Shown piece after piece: positions 7,624 through 16,310 of a stretch of DNA of 64,000 bases. Source of the DNA: Puniceibacterium antarcticum. GTDB taxonomy: Bacteria > Pseudomonadota > Alphaproteobacteria > Rhodobacterales > Rhodobacteraceae. The stretch's first letter is position 1, and the number at the start of each line of letters is the position of its first letter. The stretch covers positions 1-64,000 of the forward strand of contig NZ_AWWI01000040.1 in the NCBI RefSeq assembly GCF_002760615.1, given 5' to 3'. The notes beneath the pieces were generated by a model. That model did not search any database and had not been told where the DNA came from. It saw only the letters and a list, made by a program, of their open reading frames with translations. The position numbers and the translations under genes are program-made.

Positions 7624-9150
7624 TCACTTGATGCGCTGACCGTTCGCCAGGATCTGGCCGTTGCTCTTGACCTCGATCTTCGACTTCAGGCTGTCCTCAC
7701 CACTGCCGGGAACCGAGAACATGCTCATCATCATACGCGCGCCCATGGCGTCCTGCTGCGCCACAACGCCCATCGCGATCAACCGGTCGATCAGCGCATT
7801 GGCGCCCTGCAGGGTCAGATCCAGCGTTCCCTCGGGCGCAGGCATGCCGTCAAAGGTCACAAGGTCGCTGTTGTCAAAGCTGAAATCGCCGCTGCCCTTC
7901 AGCTGAGCGCCAACTGCATCCACCGTCAGATCGTTCAGCGTCAGCGTGTTCAGCTCTCCCGGCACACCGTCGGTCTGCTCGCGCAGGGCAATGGCGTCGG
8001 GGTCGAACAGATCCACGAATGGCGTCACCGTGCCGGTCAGATCGACAGACACCGTCGCCGGATCGCGCGGCAGCGTCTTGGCCGGATCAAACAGATTCCA
8101 CAGCATGTCCGACATGGTGAAGTCGCCGAAGGTCAAACCAAAGGCCATATCCTGCGGTTCGTCTGCAGCTGCCACCGGGATGGTCATGTTAAAGCTGCTC
8201 TCGGCCATGTTCACCGCCAGCGGAAAGGGCAGGTCCGGCGTGGTCATGCCGAGCGCCAGATCCTCCGTGCTGCCCTCATAGCTGACCGCATCACCCGACA
8301 GGGAAACGCGCAGCTGCGATTCGCCATTGCTCGACTCACCGGTGGTGGTCTTGCCCGCCTCGGTCGCAGAGAACTGCATCGATCCACCGGCAATCGCGAT
8401 CGTGCCTTCACCTTCCAGCCCCTCGGCAAACATCGCCGCCGGATCTTCGCTGTTCAGATCCAGCGGCAGCGACGTCGTCCCCTCAGACGTCAGATCGTCC
8501 ATGCGCCCCGAAAACACGCCGCTGCTGGCGGCATCCGGTGTGTTGAAGGCCAAATCATAGGTGACCTCGGCCACGCTCAGCTCTTGTGCAATCTCGCGCA
8601 TCTCGCCAAGGGCGACGCTCGACTTGCCCTCTACCGTGTTCATCGCGATGTCGAACCGGGCCTCATCACGCCCGACCGGAGCGCCGTCCACCACCAGTTC
8701 CGACAGCACAAAGCCCATCACATCAGCGGAATACTCATAAACCATGTCCTCGGGCGTGCCCGACACGATCATCTCCAGTCCGGTTTGCGTGGTGTCCACC
8801 ACCATATCGACCGGCTCGGACTCTGCCGGGGTCAGGGCCATCGTGATCGGCATTTTCGCAGGAAAGGTCACAGAGACCGATCCGTCGCCAAGATCGCTCA
8901 GCACGATCTGATCCGCGGCAAAACGTATGTTGCCCTCTCCTTCGGGCAGATCCATGCTCAGCAGGACATCACTGACGGTCAGCGTCTCGTCCTGAGTGGT
9001 CTCATCTGCCGAAACGTCAAAACCGGTGCTGCCCAGATAGGCCGCAAGATCGTCCCAGACCTGCTGGGGCGTCACATCGGCGCAGGCAGGCGCGGCCATA
9101 AGAAGTGCGGCAAAGGCACTGCTGCCCAAAAGCTGTGTGGTGCGGTTCAT
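7624..9150 (-). CDS. DUF2125-type secreted protein
   Basis: A 508-residue exported protein without catalytic motifs. It begins with a signal peptide (NRTTQLLGSSAFAALLMAA, likely cleaved after PACA) and continues as acidic, beta-rich sequence with repeated T/S-V-D-L patterns. I recognise it as the long DUF2125 type common in Rhodobacteraceae; the function of that family is not established. The ATG at 9150 follows GAGAGGG and is preferred to the in-frame TTG immediately before it. It is transcribed away from the SDR gene across a 126-base spacer and faces ubiH. The domain call is from memory of the family and should be confirmed by profile search. Confidence 0.7.
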   Translation of the reverse strand: MNRTTQLLGSSAFAALLMAAPACADVTPQQVWDDLAAYLGSTGFDVSADETTQDETLTVSDVLLSMDLPEGEGNIRFAADQIVLSDLGDGSVSVTFPAKMPITMALTPAESEPVDMVVDTTQTGLEMIVSGTPEDMVYEYSADVMGFVLSELVVDGAPVGRDEARFDIAMNTVEGKSSVALGEMREIAQELSVAEVTYDLAFNTPDAASSGVFSGRMDDLTSEGTTSLPLDLNSEDPAAMFAEGLEGEGTIAIAGGSMQFSATEAGKTTTGESSNGESQLRVSLSGDAVSYEGSTEDLALGMTTPDLPFPLAVNMAESSFNMTIPVAAADEPQDMAFGLTFGDFTMSDMLWNLFDPAKTLPRDPATVSVDLTGTVTPFVDLFDPDAIALREQTDGVPGELNTLTLNDLTVDAVGAQLKGSGDFSFDNSDLVTFDGMPAPEGTLDLTLQGANALIDRLIAMGVVAQQDAMGARMMMSMFSVPGSGEDSLKSKIEVKSNGQILANGQRIK

Positions 9151-9276
9151 CAAAGGACCCTCTCCGTTCGCAAATCAATCCCCGCAACGTCGGCCACGGG
9201 TCATCCCCGGTCAAGGGGCTGGACCCTGACATAAGCTGCCTTTACCAAAGTTGCGAGACGGCAAGAGGAGCAGCCC

Positions 9277-10026
9277 ATGGATATGACAGGTAAAACCGTG
9301 ATGATCACCGGCGCAAGCCGCGGAATCGGCGCCGAAACTGCGCGGATTTTCGCCGCCGCCGGGGCCAATATCGCGCTGGTGGCGCGCAGTGCCGACGCCA
9401 TCGCCGAGATCGCGGGCGAAATCGGGCCAAAGGCCGTCGCCATTCCCTGCGACATCTCGCGCTACTGGGAATTGGCGAAAGCGGTCGAAAATTGCCAGAC
9501 GGCCTTTGGCCGGCTCGACGTACTGATCAACAATGCCGGGGTGATCGACCCCATCGCGCACCTGACCGCCGCCGAACCCGACGCCTGGGATCAGGCCATC
9601 GACATCAACCTCAAGGGCGTCTTTCACGGCATGCGCGCCGCAGTCCCGCTGATGAAGGCCGGTGGCGGTGGCACAGTTCTGACCATCAGCTCCGGTGCCG
9701 CCCATAGCCCGATCGAGGCCTGGTCGGCCTATTGCGCCTCAAAGGCGGCGGTGAACATGCTGACCCGCTGTCTGGACAAGGAAGAGCGTGAAAATGGTAT
9801 CCGCGCCATCGGCCTCTCCCCCGGCACCGTCGCCACCCAGATGCAGCGCGAAATCAAGGCATCTGGCATCAACCCGGTCAGTCAACTTGACTGGGATGTG
9901 CACATCCCCGCCGACTGGCCAGCGCGCGCTTTGCTCTGGATGTGTTCCGACGCCGCCAACGACTGGCTGGGGGATGAGATTTCCCTGCGTGACGAGGATA
10001 TCCGCCGCACGGTCGGCCTCATATGA
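9277..10026 (+). CDS. Short-chain dehydrogenase/reductase (SDR)
   Basis: A 249-residue classical SDR. It shows the cofactor motif TGASRGIG near residue 11, the structural motif NNAG near residue 85, a catalytic serine in LTISSGAAHS, and the YxxxK pair in YCASK. Lack of an acidic residue directly after the glycine motif leaves NAD versus NADP preference open. GAGGAG precedes the start. Its stop overlaps the crotonase start (ATGA), so the two proteins probably act on the same acyl-CoA or similar substrate. The family is certain, the substrate unknown. Confidence 0.88.
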   Translation: MDMTGKTVMITGASRGIGAETARIFAAAGANIALVARSADAIAEIAGEIGPKAVAIPCDISRYWELAKAVENCQTAFGRLDVLINNAGVIDPIAHLTAAEPDAWDQAIDINLKGVFHGMRAAVPLMKAGGGGTVLTISSGAAHSPIEAWSAYCASKAAVNMLTRCLDKEERENGIRAIGLSPGTVATQMQREIKASGINPVSQLDWDVHIPADWPARALLWMCSDAANDWLGDEISLRDEDIRRTVGLI

Positions 10027-10631
10027 TCAACCTCGCACAGGACGGCGGGCTCTGGACGGTCACGATCAACCGTCCGGACAAGGCCAATTCGCTGACACCA
10101 GAGATGTTGGAGGAGCTGTGCCGCATCGTCGAATCCGCGCGCGAGGCGCGTGCCCTGATCCTGACCGGTGCGGGCAAGGTGTTCAGCGCCGGCGCTGATC
10201 TGGATGCGGCGCGGGCTGGCCTTGCCGTCTCACCCCTCTGGGAACGTCTTTCCGGGGCGCTGCTGCGGCTGAACGGGCTGACCATCGCCGCGCTGAACGG
10301 CACCGCCGCTGGTGGCGCGCTTGGCATGGTGCTCGCCTGCGATCTGCGCATCGCCGTGCCCTCGGCAAAAATCTTCTATCCGGTGATGAAACTCGGCTTT
10401 TTGCCACAGCCCTCAGACCCCGCGCGCCTGACCACACTGGTCGGGCCGTCCCGGGCCAAGCTGATCCTGATGGCAGGTCAAAAGATCCCGGCCGAAGAGG
10501 CGCTGATATGGGGCCTGATCGACCGCATCACCCCACCGGAAACGCTCCTGACCGAGGCTGCGACCCTCGCCGCCGACACGATGGGCGCGACCACGGACCA
10601 TGCGGCGGCGATCAAGGCGCTGATCCGCTAG
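10023..10631 (+). CDS. Short crotonase-superfamily protein
   Basis: A 202-residue enoyl-CoA hydratase/isomerase homologue, shorter than the usual ~255-260 residues because the C-terminal helices are cut back. The acyl-CoA oxyanion-hole regions are present (GKVFSAGADLDAA and NGTAAGGALGMVLACDLRIA). By eye the two catalytic glutamates of classical hydratases are missing: the PEI-type position reads YPVMKLG, and the second falls in SRAKLILMAG. A hydratase function is therefore doubtful; isomerase, thioesterase or lyase chemistry is possible. It is translationally coupled to the SDR gene upstream. Confidence 0.82.
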   Translation: MINLAQDGGLWTVTINRPDKANSLTPEMLEELCRIVESAREARALILTGAGKVFSAGADLDAARAGLAVSPLWERLSGALLRLNGLTIAALNGTAAGGALGMVLACDLRIAVPSAKIFYPVMKLGFLPQPSDPARLTTLVGPSRAKLILMAGQKIPAEEALIWGLIDRITPPETLLTEAATLAADTMGATTDHAAAIKALIR

Positions 10632-10643
10632 GCCGTATCCCAG

Positions 10644-10683
10644 CCATACGCTTTCCATACGCACTCCATACGGGTTCCATATG
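10644..10683. repeat. Four heptamers CCATAYG at exact 11-base spacing
   Basis: CCATACG starts at 10644, 10655 and 10666, with a variant CCATATG at 10677. The four-base spacers differ in sequence, so only the heptamer is conserved and all copies lie on one helix face. It is located between the 3' ends of the crotonase gene and ccoS. Confidence 0.75.
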
Positions 10684-10721
10684 CCCCTTTTCGGGCAATC
10701 CGCCCCGTTTCCCCGCCCCCC

Positions 10722-10880
10722 TCAGGGCCGGGGAACATCGTCCCAGCGGTCATCCAGAATCCGCGCCTTGTCACCTTCGGGGTCGTCATACTGACGGTGA
10801 CGCAGGGTCCAGACAAAGCATCCCAGCCCCAAAAGGCCCAGCGTCACCGACACCGGAATCAGAAAAACCAGCACGTTCAT
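10722..10880 (-). CDS. ccoS: cbb3 oxidase maturation protein CcoS
   Basis: A 52-residue single-span membrane protein needed for cofactor insertion into cbb3 oxidase. It starts MNVLVFLIPVSVTLGLLGL, continues through one membrane helix to the conserved FVWTLRHRQYDDPEGDKARIL, and ends in the acidic DDRWDDVP. That is the canonical CcoS layout and length. Its start overlaps the ccoI stop by four bases (10877-10880), so it is the last gene of ccoGHIS. Confidence 0.92.
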   Translation of the reverse strand: MNVLVFLIPVSVTLGLLGLGCFVWTLRHRQYDDPEGDKARILDDRWDDVPRP

Positions 10881-13030
10881 GATGTGGACCTCATCGCATT
10901 GGCAGAGACGGTCAGCGACGAAACCGACATGGCAATTGCCGCAATCAGGGGCGATGCAAACCCCGCCATCGCCAGCGGCACCGACACCACGTTATAGGCC
11001 AGCGCAAGGCCCATGTTCTGTCCCATCCGGCTGCGTGCCTTGCGCGATTGCGCCAGTGCGGCGCGGATCGGCATCAGGCTGTCCGCCAGTAAAACCACAT
11101 CCGCCAGCGTGCGCGCCGCATCCAATGCGGACGCCGGGGCAAGCGAGGCATGCGCCACCGCCAGCGCCCCAGTGTCGTTCAATCCGTCGCCGACCATCAG
11201 CACCTTATGCCCCTGATCGGCCCGCGCCTGCAGCCAGGCCGCCTTGCCCTCAGGTGTCACACGCGCCTGCGCCTCGCTCAGATTCAGCGCCTTGGCGATC
11301 CGCGCCACAGCGGCAGGCGCATCACCCGAAAGCAGCGCAACGCTGATGCCATCGGCCCGCAAGGCGGCAATGCAGGCCGCCGCATCCGGGCGCAGATTTT
11401 CGGCAAAGGTAAAGACCACTGGCGCCTTGCCCCCCTGCTGCAACCACACTTCGGACGCCTCCGGTGATGCCTCTTGCGGGGCAACCCACTCGGGCCGACC
11501 CAGCCGCAACACCTCGCCATTGCAGCGCGCAGAAACGCCGCTGCCCGCCGTTTCCACCGCATCCTGCACCACAACAGGGGTCAGCCCATGCGCCACAGCT
11601 GCCGCACAGATCGCCCGTGACAGCGGATGCGACGATCCCTTGGCCAGACCTGCCGCCAGCGCAAGCGCCTGATCCGACGGTCTATTTTCCAACACCGGCA
11701 CACCGGTGGTCAGCGTGCCGGTCTTGTCGAACACCACCTCGTCAATCTCGGACAGGCGTTCCAGCGCGGTGCGCGACTTCACCAGCAGCCCCATACGGAA
11801 CAGCCGTGCGGTCGTCACCGTGGACACCGCCGGCACGGCCAGGCCCAGCGCGCAGGGGCATGTGATCACAAGAACAGAAATGGCCACCTCAAGCGCGCGG
11901 CCCACCTCGCCCGTAGCCCACCACCAGCCGATAAAGGCGGCAAGCCCCAGCACGTGAACCGCAGGCGCATAGATCCGCGCCGCACGATCCGCAAGGCCCG
12001 CATAACGCGACTTCTGCATCTCGGCCTGCGCAATCAGATCAGCCAGCCGGCCCAGCGTCGTATCCGTCCCCGCCCGGGTGCAGCGCACCAGCAGCGGCGC
12101 GGTCAGGTTCATCTCGCCTGCCGCCACCAGCTCTCCGACGTTGCGCAGATCGGGGGCGGTCTCACCGGTCAGGGCGGCGCAATCCAGCTCGGTCCGCCCC
12201 TCAAGGATGATCCCGTCCGCCGGGACGCGGCTGCCCGGGGTGACGCGGATCACATCGCCGGGCACCAGCGCATCCGCCCGCACCACATGGTCCAGATCGC
12301 CCCGCACCAGCACCGCCTGCGGCGAGGCAAGCGCCGCCAGATCCGCCGCCGCCGATTTCGCCGCATGTCGCCCCAGGTGGTCCAAATAGCGACCCACCAG
12401 CAGGAAAAAGGTCAGCGCCAGCGCCGCATCGAACCAGCTGGCACGTTCTGACAGGCCCAAGGCCCCGGCCAGCGACACCGCCGCCGACAGCCCGATGGCC
12501 AGCGCAATCGGCACATCCATGTTCAGCCGCCCGACGGACAGCGCCCGAAACGCCGAGGCGAAAAATGGTCGCGCCGCAAACACCACCGCTGGCAAGGCAA
12601 TCGCCGCCGAAATCAAGTGAAACACCTCCCGCGTCGCATCCGCCGCCCCCGACCACACCGCCACCGACAGCAGCATGACATTCATCATGGCAAAGCCCGC
12701 AACGCCGATCCGAATAAGCAGATCCTGCCCCACCGCGCTCTGCCCCGCCAGCGGGCCGGTGTCCAGCATCTGCGCACGATGTCCCAGCCGCGCCAGCGCG
12801 TCGATCAGCGTATCCGCGTCCACATCTGGCAGGGCCGAGACATAGGCGCGTTTCTGGGTCAGGTTCACCCGCACATCCTTGACCCCGTGCAACGCGCCCA
12901 GGCCATCCTCAACCGAGGCGATGCAGACCGCACAGTGGATATCGGGCAGGTGCAGGGTGATATCGCTCGCCACCGGCACGCTGTCCCGCGCATCGGGCGC
13001 CGCCAGACATCCCGGGCAGGCCATGGTCAT
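10877..13030 (-). CDS. ccoI: Copper P1B-type ATPase CcoI (FixI)
   Basis: A 717-residue heavy-metal transporting ATPase that supplies copper for cbb3 oxidase assembly. It has an N-terminal CPGC patch, then a metal-binding domain with CAVC (DIHCAVCIASVEDG). Further on are the TGE actuator motif (ALTGETAPD), the membrane CPC motif (ITCPCALGLAVP), the phosphorylation site DKTGTLT, the SSHPLS nucleotide-site histidine, and GDGLND. Order and length are as in FixI/CcoI. It overlaps ccoH upstream and ccoS downstream (ATGA both sides). Regulation is likely from the FNR box before ccoG. Confidence 0.95.
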   Translation of the reverse strand: MTMACPGCLAAPDARDSVPVASDITLHLPDIHCAVCIASVEDGLGALHGVKDVRVNLTQKRAYVSALPDVDADTLIDALARLGHRAQMLDTGPLAGQSAVGQDLLIRIGVAGFAMMNVMLLSVAVWSGAADATREVFHLISAAIALPAVVFAARPFFASAFRALSVGRLNMDVPIALAIGLSAAVSLAGALGLSERASWFDAALALTFFLLVGRYLDHLGRHAAKSAAADLAALASPQAVLVRGDLDHVVRADALVPGDVIRVTPGSRVPADGIILEGRTELDCAALTGETAPDLRNVGELVAAGEMNLTAPLLVRCTRAGTDTTLGRLADLIAQAEMQKSRYAGLADRAARIYAPAVHVLGLAAFIGWWWATGEVGRALEVAISVLVITCPCALGLAVPAVSTVTTARLFRMGLLVKSRTALERLSEIDEVVFDKTGTLTTGVPVLENRPSDQALALAAGLAKGSSHPLSRAICAAAVAHGLTPVVVQDAVETAGSGVSARCNGEVLRLGRPEWVAPQEASPEASEVWLQQGGKAPVVFTFAENLRPDAAACIAALRADGISVALLSGDAPAAVARIAKALNLSEAQARVTPEGKAAWLQARADQGHKVLMVGDGLNDTGALAVAHASLAPASALDAARTLADVVLLADSLMPIRAALAQSRKARSRMGQNMGLALAYNVVSVPLAMAGFASPLIAAIAMSVSSLTVSANAMRSTS

Positions 13031-13488
13031 TTGGCGACACTCACGATCAGATGCTGCTCAAACAGGGTGCCGTCAGTCGCGTGGCCCAGCACATCGACCC
13101 GCCACAGGCCCGGCGCCAGATCCAGCGCAGCACTTTGCGCAGTGTCGAAATGCGGCGAAATATCCTCGGCCGATTCCGTCGGGCGACCGACGGTCACGGT
13201 CAGATCCTCTGGACGTTGCAGCTGGCCCGCACGATCGGTGATCGTCACGTGCAGATGCCCGTCGCGATACTCGGCTGAAGCGCGCCACCCCAGCGCCTCT
13301 TGCGCGTTGCGACGGGCATCGAAGGACTGGCTCGCCACATAGCTGTTGGGCACTTCGAGGCCCGGGAAGGTGCGCACCGCATTATAGGCAAGGGTCAGGT
13401 TGACCGCGATGATGATGCCAAAGCCGCCAACGAACATCGCCAGCACATGCCACCCTGTCAGCGGGCGGCCTTCAGTCAGTCCGGTCAT
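13027..13488 (-). CDS. ccoH: cbb3 oxidase assembly protein CcoH (FixH)
   Basis: A 153-residue membrane-anchored periplasmic protein required for stable cbb3 oxidase assembly. One N-terminal helix (HVLAMFVGGFGIIIAVNLTLA) is followed by the conserved stretch TFPGLEVPNSYVASQSF and a beta-rich domain ending RVDVLGHATDGTLFEQHLIV, as in FixH. The start overlaps the ccoG stop and the stop overlaps the ccoI start, so the three are coupled. Confidence 0.92.
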   Translation of the reverse strand: MTGLTEGRPLTGWHVLAMFVGGFGIIIAVNLTLAYNAVRTFPGLEVPNSYVASQSFDARRNAQEALGWRASAEYRDGHLHVTITDRAGQLQRPEDLTVTVGRPTESAEDISPHFDTAQSAALDLAPGLWRVDVLGHATDGTLFEQHLIVSVAK

Positions 13489-15017
13489 TCGTCATCCTTT
13501 CCGGTAAAGTTGGTGTCCACCGCCGCGCGTTCGCCCGTTTCCTGGTCCGTGACCCAAAGCCGCAGATCACTGCGCGCATGTGTTGCAAGGTGCGATCCTG
13601 CCGGTGCGTCCACATAGACACGCGCCTGTCCCTGACTGTCGGCCGGAATGGCTATCTTGTCGCTGGTGCTGCCTTCGACCGTGATGATCAGATCGGCGTG
13701 GTCCAGCGACACATGAAAGATCTGCTCTGTGCCCTGCTTGTTGCGCACGCGCACATCATAGGCGTTGCGGATCGTGCCATCGGCCAGCACCACATGGGTG
13801 GGGTTGCGGATCGGCGCGACGGTCATCTCGACATCAGGGCGCAGGAAAAGCGCAAAGATCAGCGCGATGCCTATGCCCGACCAGAGGCCCGCATAGATCA
13901 GATTACGGGCCCGCAGAACATGCCGCCAAACCGATTTCGGTTGATCTCCGGCAGCTTCTTTAGGGGCGTCCGACAGGGCGATATAGTCGATCAACCCGCG
14001 TGGCTGGCCGGTCTTTTCCATCACCTCGTCACAGGCGTCGATGCACAGGGCACAGGTGATGCAGGCCATCTGCTGCCCGTCGCGGATGTCGATGCCCATC
14101 GGGCAGACGTTGACGCAGGCGTTGCAATCAATGCAGTCGCCCTTGTGCTCGGTCAGTACCGGCGCGCTCGGCATTGCAGGCCGACCCGGCATCGGAATCA
14201 CCGGTGAACGCGGTCCGATCTGCGGCCCGGCCGCCCGGATCGACGCCTCTGCCGCCTCAGCAGCAGCCCGGCGGCGCAGGCCCTTGCCACGCGGCTCTCC
14301 GCGCCAGTCGCGATAGGCGACGGTTAGCGTGTCCTCGTCCATCATCGCGGCCTGAATACGCGGCCAGGGGCACATATAGATGCAGACCTGTTCGCGCATG
14401 AACCCGCCAAAGACAAAGGTCGTCGCGGTCAGGATGGCAATGGTCATATAGGCGACTGGGGGCGCGCTGAAACTCGCAAGATCCCGCAGCAGGGTCGGCG
14501 CGTCGGTGAAATAGAACACCCAAGCCCCGCCAGTCAGCAGGCCAATGATCAGCCAGACCACCCATTTGCTGATCCGCAGCCGCCATTTATGCAGGCTCCA
14601 CGGCGCCTCATGCAGACGGACACGGGCGTTGCGGTCCCCCTCGATCCAGCGTTCGACCAGGATGAAAAGATCGGTCCAGACCGTCTGCGGGCAGGCATAG
14701 CCGCACCAGACCCGGCCCAGGGCAGCAGTGAACAGGAACAGCGCAAGGCCGGCCATGACCAGCATCCCGGCGACGAAATAGAATTCGTGTGGCCAGATTT
14801 CGATCATGAAGAAATAAAAGCGGCGGTTGGCCAGATCGATCAGAACCGCCTGATCCGGCATGTCCGGTCCCCGTTCCCAGCGCAGCCAGGGCGTCAGGTA
14901 ATAGATGCCCAGCGTCACCAGCATCAGCGCCCATTTCAGGCGGCGGAAATAGCCGGACACCCGCCGCGGAAAGATCGGCAGACGGGCGGCATACAACGAT
15001 TGAGTCGGGTTGGTCAT
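13485..15017 (-). CDS. ccoG: Polyferredoxin-type assembly protein CcoG (FixG/RdxB)
   Basis: A 510-residue membrane Fe-S protein linked to copper handling for cbb3 oxidase. It has a membrane helix after RRLKWALMLVTLGIYYLTPW, the FixG motifs WCGYACPQTVWTD and EQVCIYMCPWPRIQ, then two 4Fe-4S clusters (CIDCNACVNVCPMGID and CITCALCIDAC), a further helix, and a C-terminal Ig-like FixG domain. I chose the ATG at 15017, whose product opens MTNPTQSLYAARLPIFPRR, the usual start region; the frame is open upstream but that sequence is not FixG-like. A perfect FNR box lies 56 bases upstream. Confidence 0.93.
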   Translation of the reverse strand: MTNPTQSLYAARLPIFPRRVSGYFRRLKWALMLVTLGIYYLTPWLRWERGPDMPDQAVLIDLANRRFYFFMIEIWPHEFYFVAGMLVMAGLALFLFTAALGRVWCGYACPQTVWTDLFILVERWIEGDRNARVRLHEAPWSLHKWRLRISKWVVWLIIGLLTGGAWVFYFTDAPTLLRDLASFSAPPVAYMTIAILTATTFVFGGFMREQVCIYMCPWPRIQAAMMDEDTLTVAYRDWRGEPRGKGLRRRAAAEAAEASIRAAGPQIGPRSPVIPMPGRPAMPSAPVLTEHKGDCIDCNACVNVCPMGIDIRDGQQMACITCALCIDACDEVMEKTGQPRGLIDYIALSDAPKEAAGDQPKSVWRHVLRARNLIYAGLWSGIGIALIFALFLRPDVEMTVAPIRNPTHVVLADGTIRNAYDVRVRNKQGTEQIFHVSLDHADLIITVEGSTSDKIAIPADSQGQARVYVDAPAGSHLATHARSDLRLWVTDQETGERAAVDTNFTGKDDE

Positions 15018-15072
15018 GGTGCGATTCCCATAGAGTTCTGCTGCCTTGTGCCCCATGCAGCGCCGACCGCCA

Positions 15073-15086
15073 TTGACCTTGGTCAA
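15073..15086. promoter_or_regulatory. FNR/FnrL box upstream of ccoG
   Basis: TTGACCTTGGTCAA, a perfect TTGAC-N4-GTCAA dyad, close to the FNR consensus TTGAT-N4-ATCAA. It is in the gap between ccoP and ccoG, 56 bases before the ccoG start, and fits anaerobic activation of ccoGHIS by FnrL. Confidence 0.85.
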
Positions 15087-15213
15087 AGCGGCCGGAATTT
15101 CAGTGGTGGTTCGGGACTGGACAGCGTGCGTCTTACGCCGCCTTAGAGTTTCGGGAAAGCGGCAAACCGCCCACCGGCCAGCCTCTTTCCTCTGTCGCGC
15201 TCTCGGTGGGGGC

Positions 15214-16080
15214 TTACTCCTCCGTGGTCGCCTCGCCACCGCCCAGCTGGTGCACATAAGCCGCCAGCGCGCGTACTTCTGCCTCGTCCAGCCGCAGGCC
15301 CCAGGCGGGCATGACACCGAAACGGGCCTTGCTGATCGTCGTGGTCAGCGTGGCCGTATCGCTGCCATAAAGCCAGATCGCATCCGTCAGGTTGGGCGCA
15401 CCCATGTCACGGTTGCCCTTGGCATCTTCGCCATGGCAAGCGACACAATTGGCGGAAAACATCTCTCCTCCTGCGCCGGCCAGCGGATCGGCCCCGCTGG
15501 ACAAGGACTGTACATGCGCCACCAGCGTGTCGATCTCCGGTCGGGTCAGGATCTCGCCAAAAGCGGGCATCTGGCTGTATCGGGCATCGGGATCGTCTTC
15601 GTTGCGAATGCCGTGGCGGATCGTGTAGGCAACCTGTTCGATCTGCCCACCCCAAAGCCAGTCATCATCCAGCAGGTTGGGATAGCCCTTGGCCCCCGCG
15701 GCCCCTGCGCCATGACACTGCGCGCAGTTGTTGGCGAACAGAGATCCCCCGGCCTGAACCGCAAAGCGGTGCAACGGTTCATTCGCGGCCAGCGTGTTGA
15801 GGTCGGTCGCCTCAAGCTCAGCGCGCAAACCCGATTGAGCCTCATCCACCGCAGCGATCTCTTCGGCCACAGCCCCTCGGGTGGACCAGCCCAGCACGCC
15901 AGACGTCGCCCCACTGACCATGGGCCAGGCCGGATATAGGATCGTGTAGACCACGGCCCAGACGATGCAGCCGTAAAGCGTCCAGAGCCACCAGCGCGGC
16001 AGCGGGTTGTTCAGCTCTTCGATACCATCCCAGCTGTGGCCGGTGGTGCCGATGTCCTTGTCATCCTTATGCGTTGTCAT
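15214..16080 (-). CDS. ccoP: cbb3 oxidase di-haem cytochrome c subunit CcoP
   Basis: A 288-residue membrane-anchored cytochrome that passes electrons to CcoO and CcoN. The N-terminal signature DGIEELNNPLPRWWLWT is followed by one membrane helix and the PAWPM motif, then two haem c sites, CAQCHG near residue 137 and CVACHG near residue 224, each with a downstream methionine ligand region (YSQMPAF, GVMPAWG). The length is normal. The start at 16080 overlaps the end of ccoQ by 14 bases; TTTGGA precedes it by eight bases. It is the last gene of ccoNOQP. Confidence 0.95.
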   Translation of the reverse strand: MTTHKDDKDIGTTGHSWDGIEELNNPLPRWWLWTLYGCIVWAVVYTILYPAWPMVSGATSGVLGWSTRGAVAEEIAAVDEAQSGLRAELEATDLNTLAANEPLHRFAVQAGGSLFANNCAQCHGAGAAGAKGYPNLLDDDWLWGGQIEQVAYTIRHGIRNEDDPDARYSQMPAFGEILTRPEIDTLVAHVQSLSSGADPLAGAGGEMFSANCVACHGEDAKGNRDMGAPNLTDAIWLYGSDTATLTTTISKARFGVMPAWGLRLDEAEVRALAAYVHQLGGGEATTEE

Positions 16081-16291
16081 GGGGCACATCCAAACTGGTT
16101 TTACAGGCACAGGTGGCACAGTTCTTTGTGCAGGTTACCTTGTCCTCGTTGAAGATTGACCCTGCGGCCTCGGCGTATTGCGTCCGTGCCCCGGGGCGAT
16201 AGACCCAGAAGATACAGCTGACGAAAAACACGAACATGGCAAGCAGCACCCAGCTGTCGGCGATCTGGCGAAAGATAGAATAGGTTTCCAT
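16067..16291 (-). CDS. ccoQ: cbb3 oxidase subunit CcoQ with cysteine-rich tail
   Basis: A 74-residue single-helix subunit that stabilises the cbb3 core. The start METYSIFRQIADSWVLLAMF and the motif WVYRPGAR are typical CcoQ. AAAGGAG eight bases upstream fixes the ATG at 16291. The odd part is the last ~20 residues, KVTCTKNCATCACKTSLDV, with four cysteines in a C-x3-C-x2-C-x-C pattern not expected in textbook CcoQ. Part of the tail is encoded where the gene overlaps ccoP, but the cysteines lie before the overlap. Metal binding is a guess. Confidence 0.9.
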   Translation of the reverse strand: METYSIFRQIADSWVLLAMFVFFVSCIFWVYRPGARTQYAEAAGSIFNEDKVTCTKNCATCACKTSLDVPHDNA

Positions 16292-16310
16292 CAGAAATCT
16301 CCTTTGTGCC

